Positions 10,861 through 21,856 of a stretch of 64,000 nucleotides of DNA are shown here, in pieces; the first letter of the stretch is position 1; every line of letters starts with the position of its first letter. Made by a program: the position numbers and the translations under genes. Below the pieces are notes generated by a model. The model saw nothing but the letters and a program-made list of their open reading frames with translations. It had not been told where the DNA came from and did not search any database. The stretch comes from Macrolepiota albuminosa (lineage: Eukaryota; Basidiomycota; Agaricomycetes; Agaricales; Agaricaceae). The DNA is taken from assembly GCA_027475525.1 (NCBI GenBank), contig JAMWFC010000053.1, positions 310,001-374,000 on the forward strand, in the 5' to 3' direction.

Positions 10861-12006
10861 CATACCTAAGAACAAAATGGATCAAACTAGGGAAGTAATC
10901 TACAAGGAGGCCAGTACTACTGCAATGTGGTCATATATATGTATCATGACACTAACAATGGACATCTTAGGATAATCACACTATATTACTTGGGGATTTC
11001 AATAGAATTTAGCCTATCTTGGCCTTTGAAAGCATTTTCAAAGTCCTAAAGAAAGTCTGAAATAAATAAAACCAATGTAAAAATCACAACTTTACAAAAG
11101 TATGTGTAGAAACATTAAACTAATTTTCCAAATTCACACAAGTAGCATATTATGTGAGAAAAAAAATGAGATTTGGCAAAGAATTACACCTAGAGCAAAT
11201 TCCATATGATGCAGGAGAACTGGGGCACTGTCTTGTGCATTGATACATCATAGTTTTTGTGATGTTTAAACTGATAGATAAGAACTTGTCAAATAGAATG
11301 GAAGTACTCATTGCCATTAAGTAGGCTTCCTGCATTCCCACTCTCAGACTGCATTGTGTACATATCATTACTACAGAAAGCACCAAATATTGAGTACACT
11401 GTACTAAGCCCCTGAGAAGCTCCTGCAAAAATGTGTCTGCAAAATAGCGGATTTGTGAGGCAAATTTAGCAAAATCTAACTTTGTGAATTTGAGGCTTAT
11501 TCTGGCAAAATTTTTGACCATTTGACAACAAGATTCTGACTATTTCAGACATTCAATGTAAAGGCCATTGTCATTGTAAAGGTTATTTTGAGCCATTTAA
11601 CTGATGCACTATTTGACATAAATTTATGTATCAAGGTGTTACATGTGTGATAGCTTGTAATAGAAAAATAAATGAAGAAAATCAAGGAAAAAATGAGAAT
11701 TTCCTTTTTGGGCTACATATTATCTGCGGATTTGAGGCGGGAAATTTCCGGACAAGTTTTTGCAGGAGCTTCCCGGGGCCTCTGCACTGAATCAACCATA
11801 TTCAGCATACACACAAGGGGAAATCTCACGTGATGACCATGTGCTCAAGGTCAGCTATGTTCCCACGATCACTTAAAGGCTCGAGCTTGAACCCTCACTT
11901 CTCGACTGGTATTTTGAAGTCGCTGCTCCTCTGCTCTGCTTTCTTCCGCAGTCATCGCCCGCCCAAGCTCGGTTTCCTTTCTCACCCATACGCCTGCTCA
12001 GAGTGA
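10861..12006. other. AT-rich intergenic region upstream of VAC8
   Basis: No supported gene. Contains one candidate inverted-repeat element (11408-11780). The last 150 bases before the VAC8 start codon probably hold its promoter and leader; I see no clear TATA box. Confidence 0.6.
11408..11780. mobile_element. Candidate MITE-like inverted-repeat element
   Basis: Left end GCCCCTGAGAAGCTCCTGCA (11408) and the reverse complement of the right end, GGCCCCGGGAAGCTCCTGCA, match over about 24 bp, with looser similarity inward to about 35 bp. 373 bp, no coding capacity. No convincing target duplication, so the class is open. Confidence 0.45.
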
Positions 12007-14403
12007 TGGGTAACGTAACAAGCTGCTGCGAAAATTGCTGTACGACCTTTCCACCGCTAGGAGACATCCTTGGACACCTAACCATGCAACTTAAAAATAG
12101 TCCAAGGACACAAGTCGCAAACTTACGAGCCACTCCTTCTGGAGAATGAGAGGGAGGCTGTGGCGGACCTCCTTCAATATCTTGAGAGTAGGTATAATAT
12201 TTATTGACCCTCATATCCATGTTCAATCACGACTGTAATAGACCGCACGACGACCAATTTCTTCTTCGGTCCGCCACTCGCTGCCCTGACGACACTATCT
12301 TTTTCAGACAATGTTGATCTTCAACGAAGCGCGGCTCTGGCTTTTGCGGAGATCACTGAGAAGGAAGTTCGTCCGGTTGCTCGAGATACACTTGACCCAA
12401 TCCTTTTTCTGTTGAGTAGCCACGATACAGAGGTGCAGCGTGCGGCGAGTGCTGCGCTTGGAAACCTTGCTGTAAACAGTGAGTTCAATGGAAATGGCTT
12501 GTTTCATGCTCAAATGTGCTTCTTCGCCCTAAATAGCTGACAACAAGCTTCTCATCGTCAAACTTGGTGGTCTTGAGCCTCTCATTCGCCAAATGCTCAG
12601 CCCTAATGTGGAAGTGCAATGCAATGCAGTAGGATGTGTAACAAATCTTGCCACTCATGGTGAGGGCTGTTCCCACATGTTTCAAATTTTTCATGACCGA
12701 CAAACGGTCCAGACGACAATAAGACAAAGATTGCCAAGTCAGGTGCGCTAGTACCTCTGACACGGCTCGCCAGATCAAAGGACATGCGAGTCCAGAGGAA
12801 TGCTACTGGTGCGCTTCTCAACATGACCCATTCTGGTAAGCAAGCACCTTTGGATTCCAGGCCCGCCTCGTTGATCCATCTCAGATGAGAACCGACAACA
12901 GCTTGTCAATGCGGGTGCGATCCCAGTACTAGTCAGTCTTCTGAACTCTCCGGATACCGACGTTCAATATTATTGTACGACGGCCCTGAGCAATATAGCT
13001 GTGGATGGTCCGTCTCTTGCTGCGATCGCTGTCGATGATACCTCATTCTGTAGCAGGTTCCAACAGGAAGAAACTAGCACAGAGCGAACCGAAGCTAGTC
13101 GCAAGCCTTGTCGCACTAATGGACAGTTCGAGCCTGAAGGTACAATGCCAAGCAGCGTTAGCCCTCCGAAATCTCGCTAGTGATGGTAACTAAACATTTT
13201 GAACTTCTAGTCCACGCTGTGTTAACTATGACTCGTAGAGAAATATCAACTTGAAATCGTCAAGGCTGATGGCTTGACGGCTCTCCTCAGACTCCTCCAA
13301 TCAACTTATTTGCCACTTATACTCTCCTCGGCAGCATGTGTCCGCAATGTATCCATCCACCCACAGAACGAATCACCGATTATTGACGCAGGCTTCCTGC
13401 AACCCCTTATTAACCTTTTATCGTTTAAGGACAACGAAGAGGTTCAATGTCATGCTATATCAACATTACGCAACCTTGCTGCGACCTCGGAGAAGAACAA
13501 GACTGCCATCGTGAAGGCAGGTGCTGTTCAATCAATCAAAGAGCTTGTTTTGGAGGTACCCATGAACGTTCAAAGCGAGATGACAGCTTGCGTGGCCGTG
13601 CTTGCCCTCAGTGGTATGGTTTGTCACTGAAATTATCTAGATCTAAACTGATCAGTTCGTTGTTTAGATGACCTCAAGAATCAGTTGTTGGAGATGGGGA
13701 TCTGCGAGGTTTTAATACCGCTGACTAATTCGCCGAGTTCGGAAGTCCAAGGCAACAGCGCCGCTGCACTCGGAAATCTATCGTCAAAAGGTACCCCTTC
13801 GGTTACAATCTACTTGAAATGGCAACTTAGATTTGATGTCTTAGATGGTAGGAGCGCTACAGATGACTACTCTGCCTTTAACGATGTGTGGGACAAACCG
13901 GAAGGAGGGATGCACAGGTATCTCTACAGGTTTTTGACCAGCCCTGATGCGACCTTCCAACACATCGCTGTTTGGACTATCGTCCAGTTGCTTGAATCCG
14001 GAGGTTTGTCATTTTGAAAACCACTGTGGCCTCTGTTGACCAATTTTGTCTAGATCCTCAACTGATTAGCAGTATTCGTACTTCGACTCTCCTGATACCC
14101 AACATCCGTGATCTTGCTGCATCTCGTGCATCGACGCCCTCATCTTCCGTGGGAACGCCACGCTCACAGCACTCTCGTGCGCACTCTGAAAATGACACAG
14201 AAACTGGTGACGGCCAGGGCGAGATTCAACTTCTTGGACGCAGGATTCTGGAGTTTGTTGATGGAGATGTTGAAGGCTTGATTTCGTCCAGTGTTGCTGC
14301 TTCTCATATACAGCCTGGTTCATCGGTAGCAAGCTCGACCCGCGATCATGAGGAACTCAGGCGGAGTGTTCGCGAGGCATTCGGTCCGGGTTCTCATCGT
14401 TGA
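12007..14403 (+). CDS. VAC8: VAC8-type armadillo-repeat vacuolar membrane protein
   Basis: Eleven exons: 12007-12040, 12101-12187, 12242-12478, 12537-12659, 12713-12835, 12885-13007, 13057-13185, 13239-13613, 13668-13790, 13845-14003, 14054-14403. The ten introns are 49-60 nt, nearly all after the first base of a codon. Total 1863 nt, 620 aa, in frame throughout. The N-terminus [11 protein letters not shown] is an SH4-type signal: Gly2 for myristoylation and Cys7, Cys8, Cys11 for palmitoylation. Tandem armadillo repeats follow (for example [48 protein letters not shown]), then a Ser/Thr-rich tail. In yeast Vac8 sits on the vacuole membrane and acts in vacuole inheritance, fusion, nucleus-vacuole junctions and the Cvt pathway; the same role is inferred. 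Intron 1 (12041-12100, donor GTACGA) is the least certain boundary. No damage seen. Confidence 0.92.
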
Positions 14404-15263
14404 TGTCGTTCAAATCCGCTGACTTTGTACCCTACCCTTCATCTTGCACTGGGGAGAAGTTACTTCGAGTTCTGTTGACATGGACAATTTTTTGTTTCAA
14501 TTTCTAACCGTATTGGTTTCTGTATGTTGTTTCGTTACTAGTTATTGGGTTCTGTATTATCTTTTATTCATTCATTCTTTCCCACATTTTTACCATAATA
14601 TTTGTTCCTTAGCCTCTATGTCTCTACGACATGTCTCCTTAATCCTCCGTTTCCGAGGATTGTGACTTCTGTGTTGCTCGTTTGCTCATGCTGGTCGTTC
14701 AAAGAGTCAATTAGCTTTTCATGATCGTGTGAACATGAGACTTCATGATGATCTCGTCTTTACGAACTCCCAAGGATTCATTATGTCCACTTCACGAGAT
14801 GATGCGTTGTGATTCTGTCCGTTGTCTTTTCCAACATAAATCAAGTCAACTCCATTGTTATGCCTGCCTATCCTCCGGAATCGAAGGCAGATTTTATCAG
14901 ATTCTCTTTTGTAAAGACAATTGGGCAGATTTGCGATCGGGCCGGTGTTTGTCCGCACATAATCCTCGTGTTAACTGTTCATGCATCCATGAGCGAAGGG
15001 TGTCCATTTACGAACCCGCTTCCAGCAAAATCGCACCTTGCGCCAGGCGAAGCCCCTGAACCTCACCCTCAACGGCCGGCCGGTATCCAAATCTATATAC
15101 ATAAGTTTGCTACCACGAAGCAAGGCTTGCCCTCGCTTTTCTCCTCCCAATCATTGCTGTTCTAACAAGTTCTGTTTTGCATTTTTTTATTCGCCGGCTG
15201 TGCCCCTGCATTGTTCCTCTCGTCTCTATCCTTGCTCCCTAGCTCATTTATTGCATCATCCTC
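14404..15263. other. Intergenic region between VAC8 and the GH16 gene
   Basis: About 860 bases with the VAC8 3' end and the upstream region of the GH16 gene. A TATA-like CTATATACAT at about 15092 lies some 170 bases before the ATG at 15264. Short ORFs here have no recognisable domain and I do not support them. Confidence 0.5.
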
Positions 15264-16970
15264 ATGTTGCTTTTCAAGTCCCTTCTGGTAGGGCTGATAA
15301 TCTTTCTCATCACTCAGTTCGAACAAGCATCTGCCACACTTGTTCCGCATGCTGTGCAGACCATCCACAAAGCCGCAGTCCTACACACCAAGAATCTCGC
15401 TCGTGACTTGCGCGTTGCCTTTGGCGGGCTACTCGTCACACAGCCGTCGGAAGAGAGCCACAACGTTATATATTGCCGGCCAGGGAGGCCAGGATTAGGT
15501 GGAATTGGAGGGAATGGGACAACTTCGAGTGGTGCATCGCCGTCTGGCACGTCCCCTGACTCTAGTATGACCAAGAGTGTTACCCCGACTGGCACGGGGA
15601 CGCCTTCAGCGCCGCCTTCTCCTTGGAAACTTACAGAGTCCCATGTGAGTAAAAACCAATTGCCTGGGGCAGACGCAGCATTGATTATTCCTCTAGTCAG
15701 GGAATGACTTCTTTGATGGATGGGACTTTGCTGTTGGTGATGATCCAACCCATGGTATGAGCTTTCTGGTTCGATTATAGTCTGTAAAACTCATGATCTG
15801 TAGGTATAGTGCAGTTTGTCGATCAGAACACTGGTGTATGTCTCGATTCTGACGTCCATGAGAAGTATCCTCATTGATTTGTAGCGCTCAAATGGTTTGC
15901 TCGAAGTCAAAGACAATGGAAATGCCGTTATGCGAGTCGAGACCACCCCAAGTGTCGCCAACACTCGTCAGAGCATCCGTATCACAACACAATCATCGTT
16001 CAATGGAGGATTGGTCATTATGAGTGCGATTCATATGCCTACTGGATGTGGTACATGGCCGTAAGTTATTGTTCTCTCAACCAGACAAGACTTTCCCTTG
16101 ACATTCTGGTGTCCCTGGTAGAGCTTTCTGGACGAACGGTCAGTGCTACGAGCTATTAAGCAGTCTTTCGGTTTAAGGCCTAGGATAGGACCCAATTGGC
16201 CTGCTGGTGGTGAAATCGACATTGTAGAAGCTGTGCATGACTATACGAACAATCAAATGACGATCCATACGAATCCAGGCTGTACGCTGCCTTCTGCAAA
16301 TGCGCAAGTTCTGTCAATTACAGGCTCTGTTATTGGTGGCATAGATTGCGCAGCACTTACGACTGGGAATCAAGGCTGCGGGGTCCGTGCCAACTCTAGT
16401 GTTTCTTTTGGTGCTGGATTCAACAAGAACGGAGGAGGTACATATGCTAGTAAGTCAACGACATTAAGGCAGATTATACGATCTGACGCCTTGTGACTGC
16501 ATCAAGTGCAATGGGACTCTTCTGGTATCGCAGTCTATTTCTTCCCAAAGGGGTCCGAACCCGCTGATTTGACCAATGAAACACCTCTGCCGAATACTTG
16601 GGGTTCCCCCATGGCCAGGTGGCCTGCAACTAACTGTAACCCTTTCCAGTTCTTCAACAATCACCATGCTATCTTTGACACCACGTTATGGTGAGCTTTT
16701 TCGTGAAACGGGTGCCGAGGGCCCCAAGCTGAAAATTCTTGAATAGTGGAGACTGGGCCGGCAGTGTGTGGACATTGCCGGGAATTCCTGGACAGGAGCA
16801 AAGCTGCGCAGAGAGAACAGGCGTCTCTACCTGCGAGGCATTTGTAAGAGGAAACGGTATGGCGATGGCAGAAGCTTGTAAGGACTTCTATCTTGCGTGT
16901 TGAGTGGGACTCAATGGCCTCCTTAGACTGGGAAGTGGAGTATGTCAAGATATACAAAAAGGAAGGCTAG
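15264..16970 (+). CDS. Secreted glycoside hydrolase family 16 (beta-glucanase-like)
   Basis: Nine exons: 15264-15644, 15697-15754, 15804-15835, 15885-16060, 16122-16138, 16189-16449, 16507-16690, 16747-16877, 16927-16970. 1284 nt, 427 aa, in frame. Introns are 49-61 nt; exon 5 is a 17-nt micro-exon. Residues 1 to about 24 are a signal peptide (MLLFKSLLVGLIIFLI core), followed by a Ser/Thr/Gly/Pro linker to about residue 125. The catalytic motif is EIDIVE (Glu230 nucleophile, Asp232, Glu235 acid/base), followed by MTIHTNPGC and GGGTYAMQWDSSGIAVYFFP. It resembles the fungal GH16 group acting on beta-1,3/1,6-type glucans in wall remodelling; the exact substrate cannot be read from sequence. The gene looks complete; the C-terminus YWEVEYVKIYKKEG is usual for the family. 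Confidence 0.9.
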
Positions 16971-18283
16971 ATGCAAATACATGGATAAATAATGTATATA
17001 TTATGATATTGTTGCAGCAAGTGTATCTATCGCAGCTGGATCAGACTTAGACCTAGAGTGCGCTAGTGTCTTCGGGCTTCAGAATGGATTTATTGTGTGA
17101 TATAGTAAATATACATACCTGTTACAACCTGTTAAAACCTGAACCTAGATATACACGAGTAAGTAGCGTGAGCGTGCACATCAGTCTTCGTGTACTTGAC
17201 TGAGGGTATGTGTATCATTAGTAGGTATATATATGTGTGTGTATGTGTGTGTAAAGACTGTTAAGGTTGAAAGTAGTGAATGAAGCAATATATTGACCCT
17301 TGATCATTATACTTATAACATCCAACAATAAGACAAGGATGCTCGGAGTGAAATTAAACTACTTGGTCATGTGTGTATACCTGTAGCACCCCCTCAACCT
17401 ATATCCTGGTGGTACTTCAACATATATACATGATAATGTTAAGTGTAGGACTTCTAGGACCGTCGGGGAGACAGGGGCTATTACCCGATCACTACGATCA
17501 AGTACCCATGTTTCCTCTTGGCTCAGCAAGTCTGACTTCCGTTATTTACCAGTCTTTTGGTAAACCTTATTTTGTTTTTCATATTTAGACACGACACCAC
17601 AAATGCGCCACCCTCAGTCGGACTACACATACTAAGTGTGACTGAGGGTGAGATGCTCTTACTTACCTCTACCTACAGTCTGTTGACATCCTCCTGTAGA
17701 CTGATTTACTGTATCACTCTACAGGTAATAAATAGTCGGACTACACATAATAAGTGTGACTGAGGACTGATTTACTGTATTGTTCTACAGATAATTACCA
17801 TGTCACACATACCATTTGAGAAAGTTCAAGGGGATTCTTGAGGACACACACCTGGACATATGTCTGGACACATCAGATATTTTGTATATCAGTGATACTC
17901 AGCACAGATGTGTCTCTGTTATATTGTCTCTATCTGCAGAGTTTTCCTGCCTTGCTTTTGTAATCATTTATTTAAGCAATTTTCAAGTTTTTACTGTTTT
18001 GTTGTCCTGTACAGTTATTTTCCATGTTTCTGAGGCCCCAGCAGTGTCAGTCCTGGTATAAAGAATCTCTAAACTTGTTCTCTTTGGATCTTTCTCTGCC
18101 AAGTAAGTAGTCATTGTGATATTGTTGGTATACTATGGCTGACAGGTCACAAAATGTCACATCAATTAGAATGTGCCATTTGAACATTCCAACAGCTTTG
18201 ATATCAAGATGCATTGCAATGTTAATGAGGACAATTTGTATTTAAGTGTGGGATTATGTGTCAAGAAACATTGATGCTATTGT
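16971..18283. other. AT-rich spacer with hairpin repeats
   Basis: No gene supported. Holds a short TG-rich microsatellite (about 17226-17254) and a pair of repeated modules in 17609-17800 (see the hairpin entry). The rest shows nothing I recognise. Confidence 0.6.
17609..17800. repeat. CTCAGTC/GACTGAG hairpin modules
   Basis: CACCCTCAGTC (17609) pairs with GACTGAGGGTG (17640-17650), a perfect 11-bp stem with a 20-nt loop. The module AGTCGGACTACACATA.TAAGTGTGACTGAGG recurs at about 17735, and ACTGATTTACTGTAT...TCTACAG.TAAT at about 17699 and 17766. The same CTCAGTC stem occurs in both LTRs of the Copia element (about 18931-18963 and 23927-23959), and a related module at 54291-54355. Confidence 0.6.
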
Positions 18284-18821
18284 TGATGCAAAATAGGTAG
18301 TTTACTTTATGTAAAGTAGTCCAGACTGAAATCTGAACTGAACTTTCATTATTTCAACTTCCACGATTTCATAGAGTATGTGGGGCAATAGTCACACTTG
18401 CTTCCACTTTGTAAAAAGTAGCTTATAATTTTTATTGATTTAAATTTGAATATAAACTTAGAGTCACACTCAAAATTGGGCACAAATAGTGTTAATACTA
18501 ATAACTCAAAGTTAATCTAATTGCATTGGCCTAAGACATCCACTCCCTGGGGACTCCAAGCCATGGCAAGTTGATTGCTTGCCTAACTCCCCCAAAATTC
18601 CACTCTCTTTATATCTATCCTCCTGATGCATGGACTGTCATGTATTTTGCATGTTTTTGGCAGTGGCTGGTTGCTTTGTCATGCCCAGGCCTTTGGTTGC
18701 TGCATTGCTGGGCCTGGGTGCTTGGGTATTGCTTCTGCCAGTGTGTGGTGTGCATGGCTACTAAATTTTCTGGCTGATTCTTCTTCTGCTGCCTGCCTAC
18801 CCCTTTTTCATCCCTCCTAGT
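18284..18821 (-). repeat. Solo LTR2a (right part), split by the Copia element
   Basis: On the minus strand this ends in TTTTGCATCA and matches LTR2c (42055-43944) over the AGTAGTTTACTTTATGTAAAG and ACTCCCTGGGGACTCCAAG stretches. It is cut at 18821 by Copia-1; the target copy CTAGT resumes at 24117. The outer end after 24121 is too degraded for me to place. Confidence 0.65.
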
Positions 18822-19056
18822 TGTTGCAATCCAGACTTGATCGATCGTGGACCACCATGAATGACAATCCTCGTGATAGATCACCAAAGCTGAATAATAG
18901 ACATATATATACTTTGCCCCGGACAATGACTACCCTCAGTCATTTCTACACAGACTGAGAGTATGTTCGATTAACTCATAAACCGTTATACGATGAGCTT
19001 ATAGATACCGTAGATTCAGATACTCATTGTATCTACATCTAGGTTCAACTTCAACA
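18822..19056 (+). repeat. Copia-1 5' LTR
   Basis: 235 bp, TGTTG...CAACA ends. Differs from the 3' LTR by about a dozen transitions plus the extra segment in the 3' LTR. Confidence 0.85.
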
Positions 19057-19068
19057 GGTTATGGGCCT
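19057..19068 (+). promoter_or_regulatory. Primer-binding-site-like sequence of Copia-1
   Basis: GGTTATGGGCCT starts directly after the LTR end CAACA. The minus-strand Copia-2 has the same GGTTATGGGC directly after its 5' LTR. The complement contains CATAACC, as in the initiator-tRNA anticodon loop, so an internal half-tRNA primer is plausible; this is inference. Confidence 0.45.
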
Positions 19069-19136
19069 GTGCTGAAAACATTTGAACCGAAACCTAATAT
19101 TTTTTCCTGGTCACATAACTACCGACTATTGTCAGG

Positions 19137-21856
19137 ATGACCATTTCCAGCAATGCAAAGCTGGATACTGCTATGCCTACACCTCCACTTTCTTCCGATC
19201 AAATTGCAGAGATGAAGAAGGTTGATAACTCATCAAATTCTACCATCATACCAGTGGGAAAGATCACCGCAAATTGGACAGGTCATACATTGGATAAAGA
19301 TAATGGGAAGTGGATGGAATGGTCGTACAGCATGGAACTGGAACTTTCAATGGCACAACTTTGGGAATATACATTCAATCCACCGCTGATAGGACCCTAT
19401 ACAGGTTAGGCGCATCAATGGCAGGCTCGGCACTGGCTCCGGAAACCTTGCCGCACTCGTTCCGAACTTGGCGCACGCGTTCTACCTATTTTAAGCCATT
19501 CCCGACGGCCGGACATGGCAAGAAGCAGATCCGATCAGTGATAGCGCCGGCGGCAGCAAGAATGACAACTGACAGATGGCATCAGTCACTGACGACAGCG
19601 CTTAGCGAGAAGCTTGATGATCTATCAAAAACTGACGGACAGCTTGGCGTTTGACCTTGGCATCTGACACCGCTTAGCGTCTCGATTTGGTGCCCAATGT
19701 CGCTTAGGTGTTCTGACAGGCAGAAGGGTGATGGATTGATGGTTTAGCACCGCGATCTGCCGCCTGGTGGCGCCAAGGGTCTTGAAAGGACGGTAGGGAT
19801 CTGAAACCGTTGGAGCTACCCCTATGAAATTTTCCAGTTTACCGCACTTTGGCGATGGTTGGTCACTGGCGACGGTGAACTCCTTGTAGTATATATAGTA
19901 CTTACCGACTTGTACATAGAGAATCAGACGAATAGACCAGAGTTTCCTGCTCCCACTTCTTCAGTCTCCCTTACGCTCAAGAGCTCATTTACGGTCGGCA
20001 ACGTCGAACTCGTCGGCAGTTGCAGACTCTCGCCAACACTCGACACATTCGCGCCTTGCAACTACGGCAGGCATTATCGACGCTTAGACTTCGCTAAGCT
20101 TATCGTGCTCTTGCCGCTTACCTTTGCCGTGTTCACTTACCGCTTCTTCCCTAGGCGCTTTACCTTAGCGCTTGACACTTGCCGACCCCGTTACCGACTT
20201 TTACCCATTTTCACAGGCGCGTTCTCTGGGACCTGCCCGGGACTCCTCACATCACTTATAGCGCGCCCAACGCAAACTCTTGGTATGGTAACACTATTGT
20301 TACATTTGTTACTGACCAAACTTTGGGCGTCATCACCGCCCTGTCCTCATCAGACATACAAACCACATGCATATAGGGCCTGGAACAGCAATAATTGCCT
20401 GACTTGCTCCTTTATAAAACGTGCTTTATTTTCATCTGAGCAGAAGTTATATGGGGACAAGTAGAACCTGGTGATTTTATGGGAATACCTGAAGGACAGA
20501 CATGGGGGTGTGGTCCCAGTTCAGCAAGTCCATCTCCTTCAGGAAGTGTTGACGACAAAATGTTCTTCGACCAAATCCCTCACTAGGATGGCGGATACCA
20601 TCTTTGCCAAAATAGACTGGGCATTTGACACAGCTGAAGTTATGAAGGAACTCCTAAAATCCATTGCAATTCTGTCTGCCCTGTCTGATAAGTCTTACAC
20701 ACATATTCAATCCATTATCTCTTGTGACCTCGCCACGATGGCAGATGTTGAGAAGTACGGACCCATGGAGATTCGCTGTTTCCTGGAAGGGGAACAAACC
20801 TTGATTGATGCTGATAGAGGTAGTCCAGCTTCAACCACGGATCCCACACCAACTGTGTTAGCGGTGAATGGATTGAAGTATGAGAAACTCATATGTACAG
20901 GGTATAAATCAAGAAATCACCCTAATTACATGGGACACACGGTACAATGGTGCATCCTAGAGGGAGGGGGGATGGAAGGAAAGACGATTGAGAAATTGAG
21001 AAAGGCTAGAATTGCTAAGGCTAAAGAGAAGAAGAAGACAACTTTGAAGTTCACAATTACCCCTACAGGTGGTTCTGCCTTCACAATTGAAGGCGACTCC
21101 AACACGATTGCAGCCTACATCACATCGCAAGGGAAACCTACAACATCATTGAAGAATGAATTCACAGGCCTGGCTTCTGATGTGCTTCCCAGCTCTGCTT
21201 CTATTGAAGACATTGAGGATCTGGAGTTTGACATGTTGATAGTGCTTGAGGAGGAGATCAGAATCATACTGATACCAAACATTGAAGATACCCAGACAGA
21301 ACGTGTTTATGCAAGTGCCATCATTCCCATCACCAAATTACCGTTCTACCTTGACTTGTGTGCCACAATCCATATATCTCCCGACGCATCAGACTTTACT
21401 TATTTAAAGACAATCCCTGATTGCTCCATCCGAGGAGTTGGTGGATTGACCATTACAGCCACCAGGATTGGATCAATATGTCTTCATACCAATACAGGTG
21501 CTACCATTGAACTCGACAACATTCTACATGTCCCAAATTTGACGGTTTGCCTGTTGTCCATCAGCAAGCTTGCAAAGAATGCTGGGATCATAACTACATT
21601 TGACGAATATGGTGCAAGGCTCACAAACAAGTTCACAAAGACCTTTGTTGCTTCGGGTACACTTCTCCCTAACAAGGACCTATATGCTTTAGATATTCGA
21701 CTTGATCAAGCGTACACTGGTTTACGCTGCTCTGGATCTGCAGACCTGGCATTACAGATTAGGGCATGCAAACTATCAGGCTATAATGCAAATGGTATGC
21801 ACAGGAATGATCAAAGGTATGCCTCGAGTATTCCCCGACAAACCCCCAAAATGTGA
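19137..21856 (+). pseudogene. gag: Copia-1 gag-protease relic (interrupted by LTR4a)
   Basis: Gag starts at 19137 (MTISSNAKLDTAMPTPP...) and is broken at 19386 by LTR4a, resuming after 20339. The 20471-21856 frame (461 aa) carries the rest of gag and the protease: PFYLDLCATIHISPD stands where the aspartic motif DSGAT is expected, so the catalytic Asp-Ser-Gly reads DLC. Downstream, DNILHVPNLTVCLLSISKLA is the usual Copia text after protease. A stop lies at 20462-20464. Not functional. Confidence 0.8.
19387..20335 (+). repeat. Solo LTR4a with 4-bp target duplication CCGC
   Basis: Starts TGATAGGACCCTATACAGG and ends TTTGGGCGTCATCA, flanked by CCGC (19383-19386 and 20336-20339). It is the inverted counterpart of LTR4b (42468-43401). 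ORFs inside it are non-coding LTR text. Confidence 0.8.

Noticed and set aside
11150..11521. Minus-strand frame of 123 codons
   Set aside because: Spans the edge of the inverted-repeat candidate and AT-rich spacer, no domain, low complexity.
14745..15165. Overlapping short frames between VAC8 and GH16
   Set aside because: No domain, no splice partners, three frames equally open; looks like untranslated or promoter text.
19859..20464. Frame of 201 codons in Copia-1
   Set aside because: Lies inside solo LTR4a and runs past its end; its homologue at 42433-42624 is also LTR text.
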